Part shown: in pieces, positions 39,388-52,110 of the stretch | Position numbering within the stretch: position 1 is the stretch's first letter | Layout of the letters: every line of letters begins with the position of its first letter | Origin: Psoroptes ovis | Taxonomy: Eukaryota; Arthropoda; Arachnida; Sarcoptiformes; Psoroptidae | Assembly (NCBI GenBank): GCA_002943765.1 | Contig: PQWQ01000010.1 | Span: 1,366,501 to 1,430,500 of the forward strand | Reading direction: 5' to 3' | Length of the DNA stretch: 64,000 nt | Made by a program: the position numbers and the translations under genes | The notes under the pieces: generated by a model | What the model saw: only the letters and a program-made list of their open reading frames with translations | What the model was told of the DNA's origin: nothing | The model's database searches: none

Positions 39388-42300
39388 TTTTTTTTCTCTC
39401 TGTTTTCTTAAATAATTAATTATGTTTGAACAAAGATTTTCTTGAATAATTAACTCATTAATTAATTAATTAGTTGAATGAATCAATCAATAATTCAATG
39501 ATTCAATGGAAAATTACAAAACAGACAAATGATTAATATTCAATGATTAAAGTCAATGTAATCATTCATTCATTTACATTAGTCTGTGATATTGTATTAA
39601 TCAATCATTCAAACAGGTGTATTTTCATTTAGGAAAATTTGAATTTTGAATGGAAAAAAATAATGGAGAAAATATTCACAAGTATTATTACGTGTTTACA
39701 CAATATGCGTTTATTGTTCACTTGTTACTTGGACGAAAATTCATAAAATAAACATAAACAAAAGCAATGATATTACGAATGATAACGATGACGATGATGA
39801 TAGTCAGATGGCTTTAATGGCTACGATTCAATGGATGATGATGCAATTTTTCATTAATTATCACCATGAATTTGATCTAAATTAAACATTTGTTCAACAT
39901 GAGCAACAAACAGCCTGGAAAACACCTGCCACAATTAGTAGTGTTGTTTCACAATAATTAAAAGGTCGATTCAATTCAATAATTGATTGATTGGTTTTTT
40001 CAAATTCATAAATTCATGAATTGAATTAAATTTAATTTTTTTCGAAGCAAAATCAATTCGTTACGTTCAATTAACAAATATTTTTATTGAATTTAAATGA
40101 TGAACATTCTTTTCGGTCGGTGATGAAATGAATTATGATCAATGATTTTCAATGAAATACTCGATGTTTCACCCAAATATCAATTGCCACAACAATCAAC
40201 GAACCAGCGCGATGTTTCAATGTGATGTTTACACGACAATTAACATTATCAAAGTGAATTGTTTTTTTGAAATTTTTCTATTTTACAAAATTGAATTAAA
40301 AAATTCAATTTCAATGAATTATTTTTGAATAATTTTGTGTATTTGAAAAGTAAACTTTATTTCACTGCGAATACATGCGATTGAACAATAAATAAATGAA
40401 TGTAATATAAATTTTACAGGTAAATTCAAACAATTTCTCCTAACACTTGACTCTTTCAATCGACTCCACATCTCTTCTACTGATCACAAAATTTTTTACG
40501 TCATTTCTCCACCTTTTTACCACTTTCTGTTTTATCTCATTGAAAATATTTGGCTGGCAAATGAAATTTATTTCCATCTGATTCCCACTTGTTGATTGAA
40601 TTATTGTTTGTTGTTTGTTTGTTTGAACATTTCAAATTTTACTTTTCATTTTTTCAAAGAAATTTTTCATTTTTGACCAAAATTATTGCCCACACATTGC
40701 TGATTGTAATTCAGCCGCCCCAGCATTTTATGCGATTACGAATTTCTTCGTACGAAGATAATAAAACAAATATCAAGGGCATAGTTTCAAATATTTCAAT
40801 TTCGATTATCGGACACAAATAGAAAAACAAAAATAAATAATGATGACGCCAACCTAAATAATGATAATGATATTGTTTTTTCACAATTTCTTAATTTACA
40901 CACACAGCATCAAATTGATGATTGAAATAATCCAAGATGTTTTGAAATTCAAAAATCTTTGATTCTAATAAGAATATTTACATCGTTTACTTAGAGAATG
41001 GGGGAATTTCGTTAAGAATATCGCGAATTTTCCAAGACATCAAGACCTTATCAAGACCCTAATCCTTCAAGTATCAGAAACGATGATTACCGAGCGTGTC
41101 AGAAACGTTATTAGCCAGCGAATGTTTGAATATTTTACTTTTATTTGTTCAAGATTAATCATCATCATCATCATTTGATTAAATGTGTTTGCGTGTATAA
41201 TAAATGATGGTGAAAAGTGTCTATGTGATGGTCATGTTTGTAATTATAATTCGTAATCAAAAGCAAATGATTAATGTTGGTTGGTTAATGCGCATAGATT
41301 TTATATTGCGATTACGACAAAAAACAATTGTCGCTTTTTTTTTGTTTATTTATTGTACGATCGTTGTTTGATTATCAATATTCAATTGTTTTTTTTTTAA
41401 TTAAAACAATTGTTGTTGATATTGTTCTCTCTCTTTTGTTTGTACATACAAATGCAATGTTGAGGCAGATACGATCATCATCATTATTTCATATTCAAAT
41501 GAATGGAAATGTGAATTTTCCCCTTTGTATTTAAATTGGGTATGTTTACTCATTTTTGCTCATTTTATTCGAAATTCAATGATTTCATTGTCATTTCAAA
41601 TTTTTTTCAATCATTGTTTCTCTTTATTGTTGTTGTCATTGTCTCATTGAACTGACATTAAAAACATCATCATCAGTTTCGATAATCATCATCATCATCA
41701 TCATCAATCTTGATGATCTTGAAATTTATTTTTTTAATGATGTTTGTTTGCTTATTGCATGGCTATAAGTCGCAGATAGTTGCCCATTATTCATTTCAAT
41801 GATCAGCTGATATGATTATTTCTGGTTATTTTCGTTAATGAAATTTTGACAAAATCAACTTTTCAATTTCGTTCAAATAAGCCATTGATTATCATTCGCT
41901 GCTTTGTTTGTTTCGCCTCGTTTGCATCCGTTTACTACCCTTTTTCCAATCAATATTTGATTGAAATCCTGTTGTTTTGATTTTCTATTTCACAATTACC
42001 AAATTTAGTATTTGAAAAGCGAAATTTTTCAAAGCGTAGGTTTGACTGTCTCAATTTTCTTATCGTTTATTCAACAAACATTATTGCTGCAATCATTCAC
42101 AATAATTCGAGGGTTGATAGACTTGATTTTTGCTGAGTAAATTTCAAATCAACCCTCATATGAATTGATCAAATTAATTTGTGCGTTGGTTGATTAATTG
42201 ATCGGATTTAACCAGTGTTTGACCGGGAAATTTTCTATGGAATTTCTATCGAAAATTTTTTCGTTTGTATTTAAGCCACCAGAATGCGCCATATTCAGAA

Positions 42301-43982
42301 ATTTGAATTTTTTTTTCAAACCTCTCAACTAACCGCGGTAAACGGTTTGAATTTCAATTCAAATTGAAAGCAAAAACGCAATAAATATAATGCAATTCTC
42401 TTGATAAATGTAAATTGAAAAATGTGAGAAACCAACAGTAATCAAATATTCGTAATCTAATGATTATGATATGATTTCTATGGTTTTTTTCGGTGATTAA
42501 TTGAATTGAATTTGGACAAATTTGAATTGAATTTTGATTGTACCCAATTGTGTTATTATTATTATTATTTGATTTTGGTCAAATCAATTAATTTTATATC
42601 ATAAACAATCATGTATGTCTTTGTATCCGATTGCGTGAATACAAATTCAAAAAACAAATAATATGAGAAAATCACATGAAAATAATCAAATCATTATTAT
42701 TTTTGTGTCAAAAAGCCATTTGCACCATTAAATAAATGATTTGACAGAAGAAATCATAAATTTCTACAACGTAAATATTCGAAATTCGATGTTCTGGTAT
42801 TTCACGAAAAATATTCTGCTTATTCTGGGCCATTTCTATCCATAAAACAAGCTAAAACACAGGTCAAAACGATGAACAATGATTAACCTTTTAGTCAATG
42901 TTTATTTATTCAAAGTTGCAATGATTTCGGTCGATTCTGCTTATATTTGAACTAAAAATGAATCAATGAATCGATTCTATTCATTTGTTTGATAGAAATG
43001 AATCATTTTCAGAATTTTGTTCAAGCATTTTCTGAAAATTTTCACAAATAATTGAAATTTTGTTTGTCAATGCAAAATTTCAAATCAATCAATCACTAGA
43101 TTGATTGATTAAGCCAAAAAAAATCAAATCAAAGAGATTGTTTGTTTTTTATTTTTGAAAAATTCATACAAAAATGTGTTGTCAAATGATTCGTACTTCC
43201 ACTTTGCATCGATTTACATCAATCAATCAATGATTTTGATTGATCAAAAGCTATTCTATAAATGGATGGAAATTCATTTAAAATTGATTTTCAATGGATT
43301 TTTACAATTTTTCCTTTGTTTTGTTTATTTTAGTTAGAAAATTGCACTGAAAAATCGTAAAAAATAATTCATTGATGAGATTTACAACCATTTGGTGGTT
43401 TTGTTTGGTTTTGGCTTAATCTAAATTCATAGAAAAATGAATAAATAAATAAACAAACATTTCCTATCTCTGTGTTGGTTGATGTGTTTATATGCATGTA
43501 TTTTCCAACCAGAATATTTCTGGTGGTAATAATTTGATTGATTTTTTGCTGCTCAAACTTTCTGTGTGTTTGATGATTGATACTGAAATTAATTGCTTGG
43601 TCTATTTCTGTATGTGCTAAATCAATTATTTAAAGAGCTTAGTGTAACACCAGAATTTGAATTTCAATTGATTTGAATGTGAAAAGATCATGTCAACTGT
43701 TGCTTTACAGGTTTTGAAATTAATCAAAACATAATCCAATTTCCTTGAGATTATATTGTTTATTTATGAATAATGTTACATTTTAAATTATATTCGCAAG
43801 TTTGAATAAAAGGAAAGAAATAATTAAAGGGAATTAATGTAACAAAACGTAATTAATACATTTGTGTTTGTTAATCATTAATACATGGTTAACAATGGAT
43901 TTTCAATGTTTAATTAAATGATGATTAAAAAATACTGATTAAATGTGATTAAATATGAAAGAGGAATGGAATAATACCACAG

Positions 43983-44219
43983 ATGATTTCGAAACCAAAC
44001 AACATCAGCATCGACATCAAGCGAATTACCAAAGAAACTTTTGGCTTCCTAAATTTATGCTTTGAACAATCCGATTATTGGTACAATTGGATTATTAATA
44101 TCGTCATTATATCATACGATACTTTAGTGATTCCCAAACTGGGCGATAATGGTCCATGGGTGCATTATTGGGCAATGAACATTTCTCAAGGAGGTGAGCG
44201 ACAAAATTCAAAGTTTTGA
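43983..44219 (+). other. candidate coding exon or gene relic
   Basis: An ATG directly follows ACCACAG, an acceptor-like sequence. The frame stays open for 78 codons, passing a donor-like GGAGGTGAGC near 44192. The peptide has a mixed, protein-like composition (for example KLGDNGPWVHYWAMN) rather than homopolymer tracts, and the DNA is less AT-rich than its flanks. No family is recognised and no partner exon was found, so it may be a relic or chance. Confidence 0.25.
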
Positions 44220-44458
44220 TTCAGAGTTTTGAAATCAATTTTCGTAGTTTTTAAATTATATTTCGTAATTGTCCGATTCAAAATAACATTAAAAACTGCC
44301 AAAATTAACTTTGAAACTCCGAAAATTAATTTTAAAACCCTGAATCATGAAACTTCAAACCCTGTGAACTTTCAGAAATTAGATAAAATTATTTTATATT
44401 TTTGAATTGGACCAAATTTTGATTTTAGTTCAAGTTGAAACGTGAAAAATATTTCTTA

Positions 44459-44580
44459 GAAACTTCCCGGAATCCTCCAAGGTAGTTTTGTAAAAGTTTC
44501 TGGAAAGTTCCCCATTTTAGCGCGAAAACTTCCCAGAAACTTTCACAAACCTACCTTGGTGAATTACCGGGAAGTTTTTC
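44459..44580. repeat. long near-perfect inverted repeat (hairpin)
   Basis: Arms 44459-44513 and 44524-44580 are reverse complements over about 55 positions with about six mismatches and one or two single-base gaps; the loop is about 10 bases. Shared blocks include AAACTTCCCGG, CCAAGGTAG and AAAGTTTCTGG. At about three of the mismatches the minus-strand RNA would still pair as G-U. It could be a palindromic MITE or a hairpin RNA gene; no target-site duplication is evident. Confidence 0.8.
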
Positions 44581-45065
44581 AAAAAAAACTCTGGTTAATC
44601 TAACTCAACCAACAACACACCATAGCATAACCTAACCTAAAGGGCTAAACCTTATGAAAGTGGGCGATAACACCGAAAAGTTTGGCAACCACTGCGATAC
44701 ATTCTCACCCATCCACAAGCACACAATGATAGATTGTTAAAGATTATATCATCACATTCTCATCTAACCTCAGAATTAACCCTAATAAGAAAAAATTTCG
44801 AATAAAAATAATTAACGTTCATTCATTTTTTGGGTTTCATTCATTCATCGATTCATTTATTTCTCTTAAACATTCGCAAACATATCTTGTGGCTTTTTGG
44901 ATTTTACTATTTTTAAATACGAATTTCAATTCGAGATTTTCAAATTTCATGTCCAGAAATTTTTTTTTATTTTCCTCGAAAATAAACCAATTTATTTTGA
45001 CCAAAGAAAAAAAAATTGGAAAAAAAACAAGATAAAATTACTATGGATACAATCATAGTATAATC

Positions 45066-45143
45066 ATGGCTGCTATTGGGCTTATTATTTTTGTGTTTGT
45101 AATCGTTTTGCTGTTGTTGTTGATTATGATGAACTCTAATTAA
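45066..45143 (+). other. 25-codon hydrophobic small ORF
   Basis: The ATG has A at -3 and G at +4. The peptide MAAIGLIIFVFVIVLLLLL continues into a short polar end before TAA. It would form a single membrane helix. T-rich DNA yields such frames by chance, so this is only a candidate micropeptide. Confidence 0.2.
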
Positions 45144-48100
45144 ATTTAATTAGATTTCATTTTCGACCATTTTCATGTTCAAAGTTATTTTTTTCGAATT
45201 TCCAACTCTCCCTGCCTTTAATCATATTCATTTCATGGTTGTAACCGATGGTGACCAGTGGGTGCTTTCAATGTACGGTACGGTAATGTGGCCAAATATA
45301 TCTGTGTTTTATTCTCTGTTTCTTTTGAAAACAGAGACAAAAGCCACACAAATCTCGACCATCGCTTGTCTCTGTGTGTGTTTGTGTACATTTGTGTATA
45401 TGTGCAAATCAATTTTAATTTAGCTCCAAAAACAATAAATGTACGAAATGAAAATGAACATGATTAAATCTAATGTTAATCATTAGATTTAATTAGATTT
45501 GTATCAATTTAAATGTTGGAAAAAAATAATAAAAGGAAATATAATTTCAATTTGAAATAATTGAACAAAAATTTCAAAAAAAAATGTTTACATTTTTACA
45601 TGTAAATGTTTACATTTTTGGGTCATTTGTATTTTGAATTAAGAATGATAGATTTCCAATTGTCTACGGCAGTGGACCCACAATCCTTTGAATTTTATTC
45701 GATTCTCTATGGTCCCAGTGCCCAGAAGACCTCGAAAGAGTAATCAAATGTATAAAACAAAAATTTCAAATTCAAAATACGCTAAAAACAAAAATTTAAC
45801 TTCAAACTGATTCTGCTCTTTGAAAAATCCCAACGACGTCTGTTCAATGTTTGTTGTGTAAAACATTATAAAACAGAAGAAACTGAATAAAATTCTTGTT
45901 GAAAAACAGCAACAAAAATATTCTTGTTGAATGAATTTCCGAATTTTCGACTATTTAAAAATAATTTTCAAAATCGAACACCACAGTGAAAAATAGCAAT
46001 GAAAATGAATAAATGATAAAATAATTGAATAATTGTGTTTCCATTAAATAACTGTGTTAATTTAAAACCAAATAAAAATTAAATTGAATTTTTGTTTTGA
46101 AATTCTTGCACTTTTTTTGTTCATTGTTTCACTGAATTTGTTTCAACATTTTAATAATCAAACAAATGTTATAAAAATATTTACAATTTCTTATCAATTA
46201 GTGAAATTTCGGTGAAATTTTATTCAAATGAAATCAGTTGAAAAAAAATTACAAATTTACAAAAAAATTTACCGTTGAAAAAACATTGAAAATCAGTGAC
46301 TGAATCTATGATTTTTATGAATTTTAAAGACAAAAACACATAAACAGCAATCGTTTACTTTACAATTCATCATATCATTGTCATCATAATTCCAAAGATA
46401 AGGATTTCAATGCAAAATTTTCAAAGTAATATTTATATTTCTCATTTGTTTTACTTGCCCATAATTTTATTTAATTCTCACATTTATTTTTATTTATTCA
46501 AAAAAAATTATAATTTATCGTTGAATTCATTCAACATTTATTTTCTTGGCTATTGTTTATTCACTTGTCTGTGATATTTTTCTGTGTGTGTGTCTATCTG
46601 TCTATCTGTTTGTCTGTTTGTTTATTTGATAACAAATGATGATGATCATCTTAATCATCATTATCATTTTTTTTTACTTGATACAATTGTGTGTTTATCT
46701 ATTTATTTATTTATTTATTAACAGTATCATTTGAATTTAATTCAAACAAAACAAACAAACAAACAAACAAAAATAAATAAATAAACATTAATTTTAAATG
46801 GATTTATTTTTTTTTATATTTATTTATTTCTGTATTTCTGCATTTATCCTTATTGTTTTATTATCGTTTTATTCAATTGTTCAAAGATTTATTAGCTTTA
46901 TTTATTCATTCTTATTTTCATTCATTTTTTACCAGTTTAAAATGCATTGAATTTGAATGTAGAGACAACACAACACACAAACACTCATTATTCACGCTTA
47001 CAAACACACACATAGAAATAAATAAATAAATCGGCAAAACAACAAAAAAAACAAAGGCAGCAAATTCGCAGATTCGAAATTCAAATTGAAACAAATTGAA
47101 ACAAATTTACAACGATCAAAGAAAGAATGACAAAGAAAAGAATGAATATCATTTTCAATTAAGAACAAATGATGCAAAAATGAAATCATTTCAATGAATT
47201 TTCTATGAGGATTTTTTTTTTGAAATTTTTCATTGAATTTGCCTTTGAATTCGTTGTTATTGTTTCAGACTGAAATTTTTGAAAAAATTGATCACAATTT
47301 TTCTTATTATCTTTGATTATTATCATTAATGTCTTGTCGAATTCATTGTCTGAAACATTTGTGTCATTTGTGGCACAAAAAAAAAGAGAGAGAGAAAGTG
47401 ATAGAGACAAAGACGAACGCTTGGTGAATGATTCATGAGCAATTCAAAATACATTTGCTGAGACATTTACAAGCGCGTTTCATCTTACGAGAATGCATTC
47501 CACCAAAACAATCAAACATCATGAATTTTTAATTGAAATTCAAAGTAAACATCAAATTTTTTTTTCTTTTGTTTCCATCGTTTTTCAAGGAAAATAACTT
47601 GTATTCTCTTCGTATTTTCAACTGTAAATTGTATTTCAAATAAGAAAATGTATCGAGAATCGATTTTCTCACAAAGTGAAAATGAATGAATGAATAATTT
47701 TTCTCCAAGGACCTTTGGCTGGTCTTTGGCTTTTTTTTGGTTTTATTCCAAATTTTCTGGAACGAATAATCCGCGAGAATAAATTGTTTTTTCAATTCTC
47801 GAAAACAAAATAAAAATGATACAAAATGTTTGTTTTCTGGTCAATTTGCTTTTTGCAATGTTTTTACATTCATTTTCAATTGAAATTTCCAATGCTCCAT
47901 TCAATTTGTGTGCATGAATTTCAAATCATACGAAAATAAATACGAAACTCATTCATTCATTTATTCATTTGTGTCCAATACAAATGATAAATTCGCAACC
48001 ACAAAGAATTATCATCCTTTTTTTTCATTTATTTATCAATGGTTGATCGATTTTCGTTGTAATTTTGTTTCGTTTTTCGTTCCTGTTCACCGAATAATAA

Positions 48101-48990
48101 CAACGACAACAGCAGCAGCAACAGCGAAAACCAATTGAAACACCAAATTGAAACACTAAATCGAAATCAATATCAATGAATTGACATTTCAAAATTGAAA
48201 TCTACTAAATTGAAAATTTCAATTTGTCAATTTTCAATTTTTACATCAAATTGAAATGGAAAATTTTCCAATTGAAAATTGTTCATTGAGAAATATTTAT
48301 TTATTTATCATTTATTTCTTATTTTTAAATAAGAATCTCGAAGCAGAAAATTCTTCGATTCCTCAATGCTTAAGTTTCAACAATTTTCTCTGGGAAAAAA
48401 TTCAATTTGATAAAATTCCAAATACATTGAAATGTATTTAAGATAATTTCTTTGAAATGATTATTTTTGGGAAGATGTATGGAACGATTCGAAAGATCTT
48501 CGTTGGAAGTATCTTCAACGATTCACCAGCAACAACATCAACGATCGATCCACCGAGCCCTATTGGCTCGGAGCAAAAATGAAGAAAATTTTCCCATCAA
48601 AGAAAATATGAATTCATCATCGATCATTTCGATCAAGATGATGATGTTGATGTTGGTCGTATCTATCATGCATCATATGATACATGAGGTATGAGGTACA
48701 TGATGCCTTGATGTATTGAAAATTTTGAAAATTTCTTTTGGAGAAAAGAAAAACTTTTTCCAAAAAAATAATTTTACGTCCATTAAATTATGAATTATTT
48801 ATCAATTTTTTTTGACTCAAATTATTATTATTCGTTGAATTTTCATTCATTTACCATTCGCGTTGAATTATTGAATTGAATTCTTGTAAAAAGCTCTATC
48901 ATCTTTCAATGAATTCAAAATTTCAAAGAATATTTAATCTTTTAGTCTAAGTAAAAAAAATTTATTCAAATTTTCTTATCTTAAGATAAA

Positions 48991-49012
48991 TAATAATAAT
49001 AATAATAATAAT
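48991..49012 (+). repeat. (AAT)n microsatellite
   Basis: About seven units of AAT. Similar arrays occur at about 1138-1158 and as ATT at 60583-60608. Confidence 0.9.
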
Positions 49013-50194
49013 ACAAAGATAACTTGGAATTATTTACTCATCATTTTTCTCTAAATTTTGACAAGTGATTGTTGTTGTTGTTGTCGTCGTTGTTTTGATA
49101 CATTTGTGTTTCGTTGGTAGTAATGCATAGTCATACACGCAGTAAATCAAAGATTTTGATGATGATAATTCATGTTGATGATGATACACTTGAAAATAAT
49201 TAAAATTAATTCAATTTTGCATTTTTATTTTTCTTAAACTAAGTGTCTAAATCACTCGGAACACGGTCCGTCTTGTCGCTGTTTATTTGTGCATTTAGAG
49301 GGACACAATGCAGCACACCCATTAGGCGATTATTTTGATGTTTTTCAAGCATTTTTCTATGACAATTGAATAGTGTTACATTTGTTTGTTTGTTGTTTAT
49401 TTTATTTCTTTGAAAACTTTTGTTTTTTTCAAAATCAGACAGTTTCATACGGTTCAAGATGATGTTCAAGCAAACACATTGAAATTGAACACGAATCCCT
49501 CATTGAAAAAACAACAAGAAATAAAAACTCAGAGAAAAACAACAACTGAACAAACAACACGAACTTGTCTGGTGCTGTGTCTGTATGTGCAACTTCATAG
49601 TAAAATGTGTAAAAATCTTTAATCTTTGAATGAAATTTCAAATGAAATTATCATTCTCTTCATAGAATCTTCTTCTTCTTCTAGTTTATCAACAGCATAG
49701 AAAAACTTGAAACAATCGTCAATTTCTGTAAATTGTATCATTTGGATTGTTGCGATCCTCTTTCTGGAAAGTGTCTCGGAGCTTTTTTTATGAAACAAGT
49801 TTCCTTGGATAAAGTTGGAACTCGACGACACATATTTTACCCATCATCATGGATTTTTAATCATCATTATTTTTACATGTATGACATGTTTAGATTTGAA
49901 ATTCGCTGGAATTTTGAACATGTTTTTTTTAAAAAAATAAAATTTTAAACTTGTTTAAAAAATGGAAAAAACTAAACTAAAATTGAATTGTTTTTTCACA
50001 TTTCATAGTTGTAATTGAATTAGACAAAAAAAAATTCACATATTTTTCTTTCAAAATAGATTTCTATGACAATTTCTATGACAATCACTACGATCATCAT
50101 CGTAATGATGATCATGATGATATTCGTAATAATAATAATCTTGCAATTTTGACAAAACATACACGAGTAAACTATGACATTTTCATTTTATTTT

Positions 50195-50314
50195 ATGCTT
50201 CGAAATAAGCTTCAAGTTCTCCATTGTTTAATGTTGCTGTTGGCATTTACTGTAATTGCTTCCCAAACTAATTCTCAAGAAATGAAACACACATTTAACT
50301 TAGAGCAGAATTAG
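50195..50314 (+). other. 39-residue small ORF with signal-peptide-like N terminus
   Basis: The ORF starts MLRNKLQVLHCLMLLLAF, a basic n-region and hydrophobic core, followed by a plausible cleavage region (VIAS-Q) and a 17-residue polar tail ending at TAG. It could be a tiny secreted peptide or a first exon. No homology is recognised, and the start context (T at -3) is weak. Confidence 0.3.
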
Positions 50315-51691
50315 ATCATTTTCGAAGCATTAGCTGCAAGAAAAAAATGGATTTAAAGGCAAACGATTCAATTTAATACTGTATTTTTACTGATATTGTT
50401 CTTATGTTACACATGAAGTTTATCAGGGGCAAAATAACAATATCACAGACAAGCTTCTATCATCGAGTAAAACACATTTTCAACGATCATTCATTGATCA
50501 TCATGTAATTTTGTGCAAGTGTGTATGTGTGAAACACTTATCATATCATTATTATCATTTGAATTCGTTTAAATTTTAAATTTTTAAAGAAATTTTAAAA
50601 TTTTTTTCTCTCGTAAAAATTCCATATAATTCCATTGTCTTTGAAATCAAATGGAATTCAATTAACAACGATTCCCATTGAAAAAACACAATACAAAGCT
50701 GACGATTGACCTTTAAAACTTGGAAAATATAATTACAAATACAAAGGAAAAGAATGACGTAAAGTAATAATGTGAATTAAAAATGAAAATAAACTGAAAG
50801 AAAACGAAATAATTAAGATTTTAGTTGATTATTGATAAGAGAATTTCGTTAATTGTAAAAATTGAAATAAATAAGACATTTGAAGATGTAGCATGATAGC
50901 ATTGAATTTCATTCCGATTTCATTGAGTTTAATTTGAATTTTAAAAGAGATATATCCATTCGAACGATGACTAAGATGCCTAAATAATGTTGTTGAAATA
51001 TTTTTAGTTTTCACGCAAAAAAAAATACAAATTATGATCATCTTTGAATTGTATTTTTTGAAAGTTTCGAACAAATGATTGCTCATAAATGTTCATGCAT
51101 TCAATGTATTCTTGAATAAATGTTTGCATAATTTATTTAATTTTCTCTCATCATTTTTTTGCTGATGGAAAAATTATCAAATGTTTTCGACAACAATTTA
51201 CAACATTAATTCTGCAGAAATAATTCCATGTTTCACATATTAATATCGTGTCGTATCGACAACAAATTAAAAATTCATTGATTCATTAATTTGAGGCATT
51301 TGTTTGTTTTTCAGATAATTTCTTGTAATATAATTTGATGCACGAAAAAAACAATGAAAATGGTGAACGATTTTGGGTAAACGATATTCCAATGAATGAA
51401 TGAATGTGAAACAAATGCACATGACAGTGTCAGATGAAGCTTAGTGTTGAAATTTTAAATTTAAATGAAATTTTTCCAATGGAAAAATGAATTTCACACA
51501 CAAAAATTCATCCACATAACCGCAGGGCCGGACAAACTGTGAAATTTTCCTCGAAAATTTCCCAAAATTGATCATTATTTCGTGAATTTTTTTGTTTTAA
51601 TTTTTTTGTTTTGTGGAATTTTTTTTCGATAACATTTCTGGGGGCCAGTGCCTATGCTTTTGTGGATATGAATGTGTGCCAATCAGTGTGC

Positions 51692-51707
51692 GTGTGTGTG
51701 TGTGTGT
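51692..51707 (+). repeat. (GT)n microsatellite
   Basis: Eight GT units inside a chance open frame. Confidence 0.9.
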
Positions 51708-52110
51708 ATGAAATAACAATTGATTTTGGCCAACGAAATGCAGAAGGAATCGAAGCCAGAAGCCAAATTGAATTTCATATTTTTCTCTTGGAGAAATGTC
51801 TAAGAATAAAATTATTTGGCCAAAAGATTCTTATGCTTTCTCGATATTCTCGTATGTGAGAATATAAGAATGCATATGTGTATTTCAATGCATTTCATTT
51901 CCGTTTGAATTTTTTATTTCTGAGAAATGAAGAATTTCAACGTTTGACTCATGATTTTTGAATTGAAAATGAAATTTCATATTCATTTCTTAAAATGAAA
52001 TATTTAGATAATATTTACATTTAAAATATTAAAAATATCTCAATATTTTAATAATTCTTATTAAAATTTATTAAATTTCTTATTAAATAGCGCCAAAAGC
52101 TATCAACAAA

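Larger units (their letters stand above)
39388..52110. other. 12.7 kb gene-poor region
   Basis: The first part should contain the promoter of the minus-strand gene ending at 39387. No complete gene is supported. Items of note, each described separately, are exon-like open frames at 40714-40822, 40972-41178, 43983-44219 and 44654-44740, a large hairpin at 44459-44580, small hydrophobic ORFs at 45066-45143 and 50195-50314, forkhead-like motif pairs at 45585-45613, and GC-elevated islands at 45660-45745, 48467-48690 and 49240-49345. The rest is AT-rich with microsatellites: ATC at 41685-41706, AAT at 48991-49012 and GT at 51692-51707. Confidence 0.55.

Noticed and set aside
44633..44640. CCTAACCTAA, two telomere-like TTAGG units
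   Set aside because: Only two units, and similar pairs occur by chance; not an interstitial telomere array.
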